Below are positions 7,846 to 15,538 of a stretch of DNA of 64,000 nt, one piece after another; within the stretch, counting starts at the first letter, position 1; each line of letters begins with the position of its first letter. The stretch is from Duganella lactea. GTDB lineage: Bacteria > Pseudomonadota > Gammaproteobacteria > Burkholderiales > Burkholderiaceae_D. A model generated the notes under the pieces. That model was not told where the DNA came from, ran no database searches, and worked only from the letters and a program-made list of their open reading frames with translations. The position numbers and the translations under genes were made by a program. The stretch covers positions 310,001-374,000 of the forward strand of contig NZ_WWCP01000002.1 in NCBI RefSeq assembly GCF_009857505.1, read 5' to 3'.

Positions 7846-8996
7846 ATGAAAAAATTCGCAAAGCACTGATGATGGCCGCGATCGATTGTGGCCACACCAT
7901 CACCGATGACGCCATCACTTTGCACCGGCGATGGACCGCTCCCGGCAATGCGCTGGCACAACTCAGCGACCGGCTGGTCGCCGCTTGCCCTCAAGCCGAG
8001 CAGCCCGGCTTCCAGCAGCGCGTGCAGCCGTGGATGCTGGCCTGCTTCGGCGAAATGATCGCCGGCGACCGCGAGGAGCGCAACCACCGCTTCCTGGAAG
8101 AGGCGCTGGAGCTGGTGCAGTCGACTGGATGCACGGCCAGCGAAGCGCATCAGCTGGTGGATTACGTTTACGGCCGTCCGGTCGGCGAGCCGGCGCAGGA
8201 AGTCGGCGGCGTGATGGTAACGCTGGCAGCCCTGTGCCTGGCAAACAAGCTCGACATGCACGCGGACGCCGAGGCTGAGCTGGCGCGCATCTGGACCAAA
8301 GTCGACCAGATCCGCGCCAAGCAGGCGGCGAAACCGAGGTACTCACCCTTGCCGCAGCATGCGGCCGCCCAGCCCACTACTGGCGTGGGGCGCTCGGGAT
8401 GGATCGACTTCGACACCGCAACTCCAGCAGAAGGCCAGTACGTCGTGATATGCGGCATCATACCTCCCGACGTCAAATCGGACCGCAAAGGCTGGCGCAC
8501 CTGCGCTCGCTACGTCGATGGAAGTCTTCTGGATGGCAACGGCTGCACTCGCAACAGTGCCACGCACTGGATGCCAATGGCGGAAAGCGTCGCTGACGGC
8601 GGCCCGCTCCATCCCCCAGCAGATGCAGCGTCAGTAGATGCGGAACAAGCAGCCCGCAGCAAGTGGACCGTCAAGCAATGGTATGAGCATGTAGGTGCAT
8701 GGGAGAACGCACAAGGCGAGGTCTGCTTTGGTAGCGTAATGGCACTGGGCGCGATGCTCAAGCTGATGGCAAAAGCACGTCATGCCACCCAGCCAGCACC
8801 CGCTCCGGCTGATGCCGCGCAAGAGCAACCGGTGCATGGTGAGGAGTTGAGCGATCCGGAGATTTTGGCGGAGTGGGAAATTGTGCGGGATGCCGGGAAT
8901 TTTGTGACCATGCTTCCTGCCACCGACAAGGCTATCATCGCCTTCGCCCACGCCATTCTTGCTGCCCACCGCCAGCAGAAAGGCGGCGCAGCGTGA
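7842..8996 (+). CDS. Phage protein: MazG-like N-terminal domain joined to DUF551-like domain
   Basis: 384 residues. Around 60-150 there is a helical MazG/all-alpha NTP-pyrophosphohydrolase-like region: RFLEEALELVQ (the E-E-x-x-E metal motif), then QEVGGVMVTLAALCLANKLD where the second acidic motif normally lies. Around 180-245, GWIDFDTATPAEGQYVVICG followed by RNSATHWMPM is the W-x-x-x...P-x-x-G...THW-x-P layout of DUF551, a phage domain of unknown function. The C-terminal ~130 residues are unassigned. MazG-type phage enzymes cleave NTPs or alter alarmone levels. Whether the metal ligands are complete cannot be settled by eye. Confidence 0.55.
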   Translation: MNEKIRKALMMAAIDCGHTITDDAITLHRRWTAPGNALAQLSDRLVAACPQAEQPGFQQRVQPWMLACFGEMIAGDREERNHRFLEEALELVQSTGCTASEAHQLVDYVYGRPVGEPAQEVGGVMVTLAALCLANKLDMHADAEAELARIWTKVDQIRAKQAAKPRYSPLPQHAAAQPTTGVGRSGWIDFDTATPAEGQYVVICGIIPPDVKSDRKGWRTCARYVDGSLLDGNGCTRNSATHWMPMAESVADGGPLHPPADAASVDAEQAARSKWTVKQWYEHVGAWENAQGEVCFGSVMALGAMLKLMAKARHATQPAPAPADAAQEQPVHGEELSDPEILAEWEIVRDAGNFVTMLPATDKAIIAFAHAILAAHRQQKGGAA

Positions 8997-9487
8997 GCCT
9001 TTATAACTTCCTGATGACCTGGCCGCGCGAGCGGCTGGTGAAGGAGCTGCAAGGCCAGGCGCGCGACAACGCCGCGTTGCAGCGCCGGGTGCTTGAGCTG
9101 GAGGTCGAGGTCTTCTGGATGAAGGTTGCCGACGGCGTGCGGCAGCAGCCCGCCAGCGGCCTGCTGGGCTGCGGCATCATCGGCTCTGGCGCGCGGGTTG
9201 GCGCCGCGCCCATCGGATCGGGTTTCGCGATCACCCCGACCGCCGCATGCGCTGCCGCTTTTGGTCTGACTGCGGTACGTCAACGCACGCCGGCTGAGCT
9301 AGCGTGCTGGTGTGAAACCTGCCGCCCGATCACCCTGGACGACTGCCGCATGGTGCTGTGCCCGACCTGCCGCAACAAGCGCTGTCCGCGCGCAGCCGAC
9401 CATCGGAACGCATGCAGCGGAAGTAACGAACCTGGCCAGCACGGTAGCTCTTATCCGGTCCAGCCTGTGACAAAAGGAGGTGCGTGA
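8993..9487 (+). CDS. Hypothetical phage protein with Cys-rich C terminus
   Basis: 164 residues from a GTG start overlapping the previous gene by 4 bp. N terminus helical (LVKELQGQARDNAALQRRVLELEVEVFWMK), a short coiled coil. The C-terminal part has CWCETC, CPTC and CPRAADHRNAC, enough cysteines and histidines for one or two zinc sites. Probably a small nucleic-acid or protein-binding factor; function not known. Confidence 0.5.
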   Translation: MSLYNFLMTWPRERLVKELQGQARDNAALQRRVLELEVEVFWMKVADGVRQQPASGLLGCGIIGSGARVGAAPIGSGFAITPTAACAAAFGLTAVRQRTPAELACWCETCRPITLDDCRMVLCPTCRNKRCPRAADHRNACSGSNEPGQHGSSYPVQPVTKGGA

Positions 9488-9738
9488 TGCCGCACCCAGA
9501 TCAAAGACCCGCCGCTTCGGCAGCGGATCACCGCGCCATGCTGAGCCTGGTCACGCGGCACGAACCGCCCATCGCCGACGTGCTGCACGCCATCGAAGCG
9601 CTGGCGACCAAGGTCGACCGCCTGCATGCCCTGCTCTCACCGCGGCAATCGGCGCTAACGCTCGATCCGGACGAGATTGCACGAACCATGGCCCAGTTGC
9701 GCCAAGCGCGGCCACTACCGAAGGAGACGCCACCGTGA
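9484..9738 (+). CDS. Small hypothetical phage protein upstream of xis
   Basis: 84 residues from GTG 9484 or ATG 9487, preceded by the strong ribosome-binding sequence AAAGGAGG. A helical core (DVLHAIEALATKVDRLHALLS) can be seen. It is coupled by 4-bp overlaps to both neighbours. No known domain. Confidence 0.5.
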   Translation: MMPHPDQRPAASAADHRAMLSLVTRHEPPIADVLHAIEALATKVDRLHALLSPRQSALTLDPDEIARTMAQLRQARPLPKETPP

Positions 9739-10070
9739 ACATGGGGGAATACAAGATGATCGAGGCGCTGGTCCAGCGGCTGGAGGCGGCCGCGCGGGAT
9801 GTAGCCACGAAGACGGCGGCGGCGCACTACCCCGTTGAATGGGTAAAGCTCGATCGATACATCGAGCTGTCGGGCGACACGATGGATGCGGTGCAGGCGC
9901 GCCGCAAGACCGGGAAGTGGCAAGACGGCGAACAGTGCAAAATGGTAGATGGCCGGCTGTGGATCAGCTTGCCCGCAGTAGACAAATGGATAGAAGAATG
10001 GGAACAGAGAAGTCCAGCCCGAGTGGCATTGAGCTCCGCAAAGGCCTCAAAACAGAATCGATCAGGATAA
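9735..10070 (+). CDS. xis: Putative excisionase (DUF1233/PF06806 type)
   Basis: 111 residues from GTG 9735; ATG 9741 is possible. The central block WVKLDRYIELSGDTMDAVQA, continuing into RRKTGKWQDG and WISLPAVDKWIEEW, is the winged-helix signature of lambdoid putative excisionases. These bind and bend DNA at attachment sites and direct the integrase toward excision. The gene runs 73 bp into the integrase coding region, linking the two products translationally. Confidence 0.7.
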   Translation: MNMGEYKMIEALVQRLEAAARDVATKTAAAHYPVEWVKLDRYIELSGDTMDAVQARRKTGKWQDGEQCKMVDGRLWISLPAVDKWIEEWEQRSPARVALSSAKASKQNRSG

Positions 10071-11182
10071 AGTTCATGTACAAGGGCATAGAGTGTCGCG
10101 AATCGCTCAAGCTCGCGCACACGAAGGCCAACATCAAATTCGCCGAGCGGCTGCGCGGCGAAATCCTGAATGCGATCCAGTTGCAAACCTTCGACTACGC
10201 GAAATATTTCCCGGACTCGCCCTTCCTACAAAAGATAGGCGTTCCGCGCAGGCGCAACACGCAAACGGTTGGCGACCTGATGGACCAGCAGTTCGCCATC
10301 TATGAGCGCACGCTGTCGCCGAGCACGATGACCTCTTATAAGCGGAATCGCCGTGTTCACCTGCAGCCTCAGTGGGGCAGCGTATTGGTGGCGGAGGTGA
10401 CGCCGGCGATGCTTCGCGCTTGGATCGCCCCACTCGAAATGAAAGCGCGGTCACTACGGCAAATCCTCATCCCACTGCGCGGCGCGTTCGATCTGGCCGT
10501 CAATGACGATCTGATCGAGGACAACCCGCTCGACCGCGTCAAGCTCAAGAAAATCTTGACGCGTGAGGCCTATGACAACGACTTCGAGCCCGATCCGCTC
10601 AACGCTCAGGAAATTACTGCCATCCTGTCCCGTCTCGATGGCCAGGTGAGGAATGTCTTTCAGTTCGCGTTTTGCACCGGCATGCGGCCGTCTGAATACA
10701 TAGCGCTGAGGTGGTCTGAGGTCGACTTTGATCAAATGCTGGTCCGGGTCGAGCGGAGCCGCGTCGATGGAATTAGCCGCGATGAGCTGAAAACTAAATC
10801 TGGCCGGCGCACGATAGATCTTCGGTGCGGCGCCCACGAGGCGTTGCTAAATCAGCAGCAATACAGCGCCGAGGGCAATGACCTCGTCTTTCTTGACCCC
10901 GCAACAGGCAAGGGCTGGGACCGATCATCGCGGCTGGCCTTGCACTGGGTGCCGGCACTTCGGCGTCTAGAGCTTCGCCACCGCAACCTATATCAGACCC
11001 GCCACACCTTCGCATCCACGCTGCTCTCCGCGAACGTAAATCCCCTGTATGTTGCAAAGCAAATGGGGCACAAGGACACGACCATGATTACGCGATCCTA
11101 CGGCCGGTGGATTGAGCAGCATGACAACGCACTCCCAGCCTTGTTCGAGAGGTCGAAAGACCGGCAAAACTCCAAAGCCTAA
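9998..11182 (+). CDS. int: Tyrosine-type site-specific integrase
   Basis: 394 residues from ATG 9998; the frame is open further upstream but that part is xis. N terminus: DUF3596 arm-binding domain (GIELRKGLKTESIRIKFMYKG, then IKFAERLRGEILNAI). Middle: core-binding SAM-like domain. C terminus: catalytic domain with TGMRPSEYIALRW (Arg I), YQTRHTFAS (Arg II and His; the usual first His of this box is Tyr), MGHKDTTMITRSYGRW (nucleophilic Tyr in RSY). The Tyr variant of the box occurs in this integrase subfamily. It catalyses integration/excision of the island. It is the last phage gene before chromosomal genes. Confidence 0.9.
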   Translation: MGTEKSSPSGIELRKGLKTESIRIKFMYKGIECRESLKLAHTKANIKFAERLRGEILNAIQLQTFDYAKYFPDSPFLQKIGVPRRRNTQTVGDLMDQQFAIYERTLSPSTMTSYKRNRRVHLQPQWGSVLVAEVTPAMLRAWIAPLEMKARSLRQILIPLRGAFDLAVNDDLIEDNPLDRVKLKKILTREAYDNDFEPDPLNAQEITAILSRLDGQVRNVFQFAFCTGMRPSEYIALRWSEVDFDQMLVRVERSRVDGISRDELKTKSGRRTIDLRCGAHEALLNQQQYSAEGNDLVFLDPATGKGWDRSSRLALHWVPALRRLELRHRNLYQTRHTFASTLLSANVNPLYVAKQMGHKDTTMITRSYGRWIEQHDNALPALFERSKDRQNSKA

Positions 11183-11500
11183 TTTTTCGCCCAAATTTCG
11201 CCCAAATTTTAATGCGAATTGAAGTAGCCCTTGTATCTATTGGGCTTCTTCCATTCAAAGCAGTTTATACAGAAAACGGGCTTTTTTGTCTGCAACTTCC
11301 ATAAACCACCCCACACACTGATCAGCTTTGCAATCAGCTCGCCGTTTGTCTTGACAAGCGCCGCGCACCTGATTAGGTCAATGCCGGCTTTTGCTGTACA
11401 CTGGTGCTCCCACCTCGGTAGTTTGCCCCCGTCCTGTTTCCTTCCTGTTTAGGCCTCGCCCATTCCTGTCTGATTCTCGACCTGTGGCTCTGCTTTTGAG
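11183..11500. other. Gap between integrase and cold-shock gene: probable attachment region
   Basis: 318 bp with no convincing gene. Just after the integrase stop there is a short tandem repeat of TTTCGCCCAAA/TTCGCCCAAAT at 11184-11208, then an imperfect hairpin at 11221-11251 (AGCCC/GGGCT stem with GAAG/CTTC flanks). The change from phage to host sequence must occur here, but the attachment core cannot be located without the other end of the element. A TTGACA at 11351 and TACACT at 11397 are promoter-like but badly spaced. No tRNA gene was found on either strand. Confidence 0.4.
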
Positions 11501-11752
11501 TTGGGCTCATTCGTCTACAGCCAGGAGCAACATATCAGTACACATACAGGAACTATTCATTGGTTTAGCAGGTTAAAAGGCATCGGCCAGATCCGGCCGG
11601 ATACCGGCGGCTATGACATCATGGCCAACATCAGCGATTTCGTTGAGACACAGCCGGCGGGTTCGCTTGAGCATAAGATGGTCTCGTACAAGCTCGCCAA
11701 GTCAGAGTTCGGCGGGCAAGCTCGACAAATCAATCTCGTACGGAGCGTCTAA
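11501..11752 (+). CDS. Divergent cold-shock-domain protein; start codon uncertain
   Basis: From THTGTIHWFSRLKGIGQIRP onward the product aligns with CspA-type proteins, including GTIxWF, KGxGxIxPD, GGYDI and SYKLAKSEFGGQARQINLV. The RNA-binding motifs are weak: RNP1 reads KGIGQI instead of KGFGFI and RNP2 reads DIMANI instead of DLFVHF, so several stacking aromatics are lost. The first conventional start in frame is TTG 11501, with no good ribosome-binding site. A well-placed AGGAG (11523-11527) instead precedes an ATC at 11534, giving a ~72-residue product of normal Csp size. It ends 3 bp before infA, so the two are probably cotranscribed. Alternative: a decayed csp gene. Confidence 0.6.
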   Translation: MGSFVYSQEQHISTHTGTIHWFSRLKGIGQIRPDTGGYDIMANISDFVETQPAGSLEHKMVSYKLAKSEFGGQARQINLVRSV

Positions 11753-11755
11753 GTC

Positions 11756-12022
11756 ATGGCAAAAGAAGAACTCATCGAAATGCAAGGCGTTGTCCAAGAC
11801 ATTCTGCCTGACAGCCGTTTCCGCGTCGAATTAGAAAACGGCCACAATCTAATCGCCTACACCGCAGGCCGAATGAAGAAAAATTTCATTCGCATCCTTG
11901 CTGGCGATCGCGTCACCCTGGAACTGTCGGCATACGACTTAAGCAAGGGCCGCATTACTTTCCGTCATATCGATTCGCCTAGAGCGGCGAACTCGCGCCC
12001 GGCTTTCCGCAATAGGCGCTGA
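11756..12022 (+). CDS. infA: Translation initiation factor IF-1 (paralog)
   Basis: 88 residues starting [30 protein letters not shown] and continuing through [21 protein letters not shown] to [11 protein letters not shown], the complete IF-1 OB fold. The usual ~72-residue protein is extended by ~16 basic residues ([12 protein letters not shown]). IF-1 binds the ribosomal A site during initiation. Betaproteobacteria usually carry one infA in the ribosomal-protein operon and a second one near a cold-shock gene; this is most likely the second. ATG start, 3 bp after the upstream gene. Confidence 0.9.
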   Translation: MAKEELIEMQGVVQDILPDSRFRVELENGHNLIAYTAGRMKKNFIRILAGDRVTLELSAYDLSKGRITFRHIDSPRAANSRPAFRNRR

Positions 12023-12040
12023 GTCCGGTCTAGTCATCGG

Positions 12041-13690
12041 TCAAACGATCTTCAACGCGAATGCGTAGTGCGTTTCAGGCTTCTCGCGGGGCAGCGTCAC
12101 TTCCAGGCCCCGCTCGCTGCGCGTGAATTTCAACGGCGCGCCGCCACACAGGCTGACCGCCTGAATCGGCTGCGGGCGTAGTGGATTGTTGGTGGCCAGC
12201 GAACGCACGAGGACTTTGCCGTCTTCCGGCCAGCCGAGCACGATGGCATACAATACCTCGCCCTTGGTGGTGAACCGGATGTCGGCGGGACCAAACGGCT
12301 TGCCCTTGCCCTCGTTGAAGCCCTGCTTGCTCAAGGGGGCCGCGTTTTCCTGAGCGGGACCTTCACCAAAGATCTTCCACGGACGCGTAGCGAAAATACT
12401 TTCGCTGTTCAGCGCCATCCATTTGGCGATCCCCTCCACCACCGCGACCTCGTCGCTATCGATCGAGCCGTCGCCGCGCACGGGCACGCTGAGCAGCAGG
12501 TTGCCGTTCTTGCTAACCACGTCGGCCAGCGTATGGACGACGGTTTGCGCACTCTTGTAGCGGTGGTCCTCATAGACGCTGCGGTTGTAATGCCAGTCGC
12601 CGATGCAGGTACAGGTCTGCCACACCTGCGGTTCGATCTTGTCACTCTGGCCGCGCTCGATATCCCACACCAGGCATTTGCGCTGCTGCTCGTTCAGGAT
12701 CTTGCCATTGATGACCACCTCGACCTTGCCGTTCTTCGCCAGGCTCTTGTTGTAGTAGTGCGCGGCAACCTTCAGTCCGACCGTGCTGGCCGGCCAAAGC
12801 GGCAAGGCGGTGTCGTCGAAGTAGATCAGGTCGGGATCGTATTTGTTGATCAGGTCCACGGTCCGGTTGTAGAACTTGCGGTGATACGCCGCATCCGGCA
12901 GGCTGGCGCCATCGCCCCAGTCCCATTGGCCATGCAGGGCGTTGTTATCGTCGCTCTGCTTGCTCAGCGGGTGGTTTTGCGCATACAGGTCCTGCGGGTC
13001 CAGCCCCTCCCACCAAGTCCCCTTCCCTTGTGCGGCGCGCAAGTTGCCGTCGTAGGGAACGCCCTTCAACGGCCCCTTGCGATCGGCGCGCTGCGCGGTT
13101 TCCATCCAGGTCCAGGCGTGCGATGCGTGCACGCTGACGCCGAAACGCAAGCCGTGGTGGCGAGCGGCCTTGGCCCAGCCGCCGATCAAATCCTTGCGCG
13201 GACCAATACGGGTCGAGTTCCACGGCTGGTAGGCGCTATCGTAGTTGTCGAAATTGTCGTGATGGTTGGCCAGCGCCACGAAGTACTGCGCCCCGGCGCG
13301 CTTGTACAGCGCCACCAGAGCGTCCGGGTCCCATTTTTCCGCCTTCCAGTCGTGGATGACTTCCTTGAAGCCCACCTTCGATGGGTGACCATACTTCTTC
13401 AGATGATAGTTGTACTGGCGACCGCCTTCCTCGTACATGCCGCGCGCATACCAGTCACCGGCCTCGGCCTGGCACTGCGGGCCCCAGTGGGCCCAGATGC
13501 CGAACTTGGCGTCGCCGTACCAGTCCGGCACGGCGTACTGTTCCAGCGATTTCCAGTCGGGGTTGAACGGGCCTGCGGCCATCGGCTCGGTTGCCGGCTG
13601 ACGCGCAAGCTGTTCCGCGGCCTGCAATGGCTTTTCCGCCATGAGCAGCGGCAGCAAGCCGGCTGCGCTCAGTAGGTGTCTCCGTTTCAT
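12041..13690 (-). CDS. Exported alpha-L-fucosidase (GH29)
   Basis: 549 residues. ATG at 13690 with GGAAAAG upstream; further upstream in-frame sequence is not needed. N terminus MKRRHLLSAAGLLPLLMAEKPLQA has a twin-arginine-like signal (KRRHLL plus hydrophobic stretch). The GH29 barrel shows KFGIWAHWGP, QYFVALANHHDNFD, KYDPDLIYFDD (nucleophile region, Asp in FDD) and later VWDIERG. The last ~90 residues form a C-terminal beta domain. GH29 enzymes remove L-fucose by a retaining mechanism. It faces infA tail to tail (18 bp apart) and is divergent from the DUF4124 gene. Substrate specificity is not predictable by eye. Confidence 0.85.
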   Translation of the reverse strand: MKRRHLLSAAGLLPLLMAEKPLQAAEQLARQPATEPMAAGPFNPDWKSLEQYAVPDWYGDAKFGIWAHWGPQCQAEAGDWYARGMYEEGGRQYNYHLKKYGHPSKVGFKEVIHDWKAEKWDPDALVALYKRAGAQYFVALANHHDNFDNYDSAYQPWNSTRIGPRKDLIGGWAKAARHHGLRFGVSVHASHAWTWMETAQRADRKGPLKGVPYDGNLRAAQGKGTWWEGLDPQDLYAQNHPLSKQSDDNNALHGQWDWGDGASLPDAAYHRKFYNRTVDLINKYDPDLIYFDDTALPLWPASTVGLKVAAHYYNKSLAKNGKVEVVINGKILNEQQRKCLVWDIERGQSDKIEPQVWQTCTCIGDWHYNRSVYEDHRYKSAQTVVHTLADVVSKNGNLLLSVPVRGDGSIDSDEVAVVEGIAKWMALNSESIFATRPWKIFGEGPAQENAAPLSKQGFNEGKGKPFGPADIRFTTKGEVLYAIVLGWPEDGKVLVRSLATNNPLRPQPIQAVSLCGGAPLKFTRSERGLEVTLPREKPETHYAFALKIV

Positions 13691-13887
13691 TCTTTTCCTT
13701 TTTTGGGTGAGTTGCTTGCGATACTGTTCCGGGCGCTTGGTTGACGATATTGGCTGAACACGCTTCACGTTTCAAATAGTTATTTAAAACTATGCAATAT
13801 CGAAATGATATATATCTCCCGCACCGCGCGATTGACAGTCGCAGCGCATCATGGCGAAATCTAGGCATCTGCCACCGGAGCGCCAGC

Positions 13888-14364
13888 ATGTATCGCCATC
13901 CCCTTCTTGCCGTCATATTATTAGCGAGCTCCTCCATGGCGGCGGCGCAATACATCTGGCTGGACGAGCACGGCGTCAAACAACTCTCGGACCGCCCGCC
14001 ACCGCCCAATGTTCCTCGGCAGCGCATCGTCAAAATGCCGAGCAAAACGGTCTTCAATCCCTACGCCGAGCCTGAGGTCGCCGCCAAAGACGCCACGCAG
14101 CCGCCCTCCGTCGCCGAGCGCAATGCCGCGTTCAACCAGCGCCAGCGCGACGCCGCGCAGCAAGCCAGCCAAGCGGCAGACGACGCAACGCGCCATGCCG
14201 ACCAGCGCGCCAACTGCGACGCCGCCCGCCACAACCAGATGGCACTGGATCAGGGTTTGCGGCTGAGCACATTCGACAAAACCGGCCAACGCGCCTATAT
14301 GAGCGATGCCGAACGCGAAGAATTACGTAAAAATGCGCAAAAAGTGTTGGCCGATTGCAAATAG
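13888..14364 (+). CDS. Periplasmic DUF4124-domain protein
   Basis: 158 residues. Start chosen at ATG 13888 because GGAG lies 8 bp upstream and a signal peptide follows at once (MYRHPLLAVILLASSSMAAA). After cleavage, QYIWLDEHGVKQLSDRPPPP is the DUF4124 signature, a small beta domain frequent in beta/gammaproteobacterial periplasmic proteins. The rest is Gln/Ala/Arg-rich helix (QRQRDAAQQASQAADDATRHADQRANC). Function unknown. Not obviously linked to the sugar genes around it. Confidence 0.75.
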   Translation: MYRHPLLAVILLASSSMAAAQYIWLDEHGVKQLSDRPPPPNVPRQRIVKMPSKTVFNPYAEPEVAAKDATQPPSVAERNAAFNQRQRDAAQQASQAADDATRHADQRANCDAARHNQMALDQGLRLSTFDKTGQRAYMSDAEREELRKNAQKVLADCK

Positions 14365-14367
14365 AGA

Positions 14368-14407
14368 CTGATACTTTCGGCGGAGCTGCCGTATGATATC
14401 GCTATCA
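14368..14407 (+). promoter_or_regulatory. Putative lacI promoter with overlapping operator
   Basis: CTGATA (14368-14373), an 18-bp spacer and TATGAT (14392-14397) resemble a sigma-70 promoter. TGATATCGCTATCA (14394-14407) overlaps the -10 element and shares the half-site CGCTATCA with the site before gntK, suggesting autorepression by the LacI-type protein. The start codon follows 20 bp later. Confidence 0.45.
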
Positions 14408-14427
14408 ACATTCATTAAGCTGCATCA

Positions 14428-15456
14428 ATGACGAAGACTCAAGCGGGCAAGAGCCGCGCCAGCGGCCGCATCACCCTGGCGATGGTGGCGGAAAAGGCCG
14501 GCGTGGCGACCATGACCGCCTCGCGCGCGATCACCCAGCCGGACATGGTGTCCCAGGCGCTGCGCGACCGCGTGGAAAAAGCCGTGGCCGAACTCGGCTA
14601 TGTGCCCAATCGCGCCGCCCGCGCGCTCGCTTCGTCACAATCGAAGGTCATCGCGGTGCTGGTGCCGTCGCTGTCGAACGCGGTATTCACCGAGGTGCTG
14701 GCCGGCATCCAGGATGCGCTGGACGCCGACGATTACCAGATCCTGATCGGCAACACCCGCTATTCCGACAAGGAAGAGGAAAAGCTGATCGGCACCTATC
14801 TGCAATCGGCGCCGGACGGCATGCTGCTGTCCGGCCTGTCGCACAGCCCCAGGGTGCAGCAAATCCTGACCACCTCGCGCGTGCCGGTGGTGTCGATGAT
14901 GGACATGTCCACCGATCCCGAGCAGCTGACAGTGGGCTTCTCGCAATCCCAGGCCGGCCACGCGATGACGCGCTATCTGCTGGACAAGGGCCACCGGCGC
15001 GTCGGCTTCATCGGCGCGCAGCTGGACGAGCGCACCCTGCGCCGCGCCGAGGGTTACCGCAAGGCGATGCAGGAAGCCGGCCTGGCAGATCCAAGACTAG
15101 AGGTGATGGTCGGCGAACCGTCCACCATCGCGCTGGGCGCCGAACTGGTGGGACGCATGCTGGCGCAGGCGCCGGATTGCGACGCCATCTTCTGCTGCAA
15201 CGACGACCTGGCGCACGGCGCCATCTACCAGTGCCAGCGACGCGGCATCGCCGTGCCGGCGCAACTGGCCATCTGCGGTTTCAACGACCTGCCGGCCTCC
15301 GCCTGGATGAATCCGTCGCTGACCACCATCGGCACGCCGCGCTACCGCATCGGCTACGAGGCGGCGACGCTGCTGCGCGCCGTCATCAAGGGCGAAAATC
15401 CGCCGACCCGTCAGATCGACCTGGGCTTCACGCTGATGGCGCGCGAAAGCGCTTGA
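14428..15456 (+). CDS. LacI-family transcriptional regulator (GntR-like)
   Basis: 342 residues. The helix-turn-helix lies at ~12-55 (ITLAMVAEKAGVATMTASRAI, then VPNRAARALASSQS hinge helix), followed by the type 1 periplasmic-binding-protein-like effector domain (VIAVLVPSLSNAVFTEVLAGI, HRRVGFIG, DAIFCCNDDLAHGA). Members of this type beside gluconate kinases respond to gluconate or a related sugar acid. The neighbouring gluconokinase, transporter and GH94 phosphorylase suggest gluconate or cellobionate as effector. Two related operator-like sites, before this gene and before gntK, fit control of both units. The effector is inferred only. Confidence 0.85.
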   Translation: MTKTQAGKSRASGRITLAMVAEKAGVATMTASRAITQPDMVSQALRDRVEKAVAELGYVPNRAARALASSQSKVIAVLVPSLSNAVFTEVLAGIQDALDADDYQILIGNTRYSDKEEEKLIGTYLQSAPDGMLLSGLSHSPRVQQILTTSRVPVVSMMDMSTDPEQLTVGFSQSQAGHAMTRYLLDKGHRRVGFIGAQLDERTLRRAEGYRKAMQEAGLADPRLEVMVGEPSTIALGAELVGRMLAQAPDCDAIFCCNDDLAHGAIYQCQRRGIAVPAQLAICGFNDLPASAWMNPSLTTIGTPRYRIGYEAATLLRAVIKGENPPTRQIDLGFTLMARESA

Positions 15457-15483
15457 CCTGCTGCGCCGCAGCATCGATAGTTC

Positions 15484-15511
15484 TTTACAAATTTTTCAAT
15501 CGGTCTAAACT
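15484..15511 (+). promoter_or_regulatory. Putative promoter of the gntK-GH94 operon
   Basis: TTTACA (15484-15489) and TAAACT (15506-15511) separated by 16 bp form a reasonable sigma-70 promoter. It lies in the 82-bp gap between the regulator and gluconokinase. Confidence 0.45.
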
Positions 15512-15519
15512 CAGCAAAC

Positions 15520-15533
15520 TGTTAGCGCTATCA
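15520..15533 (+). promoter_or_regulatory. LacI-type operator before gntK
   Basis: TGTTAGCGCTATCA is a near-perfect inverted repeat with the central CG typical of LacI-family operators. It sits just downstream of the predicted -10 box and 5 bp before the gntK start, where repressor binding would block transcription. It shares CGCTATCA with the site at 14400-14407. Confidence 0.55.
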
Positions 15534-15538
15534 TTCCT

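Larger units (their letters stand above)
1..11182 (+). mobile_element. Prophage or phage-derived island, right-hand portion
   Basis: About 11 kb of tightly packed, mostly same-strand small genes, many joined by 4-bp start/stop overlaps and using GTG or TTG starts. It ends in an excisionase-like gene and a tyrosine integrase. The recognisable genes are phage early functions: YqaJ-type nuclease, KTSC, DUF1367-like, RdgC, ASCH, MazG-like, Xis and Int. No structural or lysis genes are visible, so the rest of the element must lie left of the window or is missing. The right boundary lies shortly after the integrase stop at 11182. No tRNA is next to it and the attachment core could not be identified. 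Confidence 0.85.

Noticed and set aside
1..11182. Considered whether the block is an integrative conjugative element or a defence island
   Set aside because: No mobilisation, relaxase, type IV secretion, restriction or toxin-antitoxin genes are visible; the identifiable genes are phage early functions.
11183..11500. Searched for a tRNA or tmRNA gene as the integration target
   Set aside because: No T-arm, anticodon arm or CCA-type end was seen on either strand.
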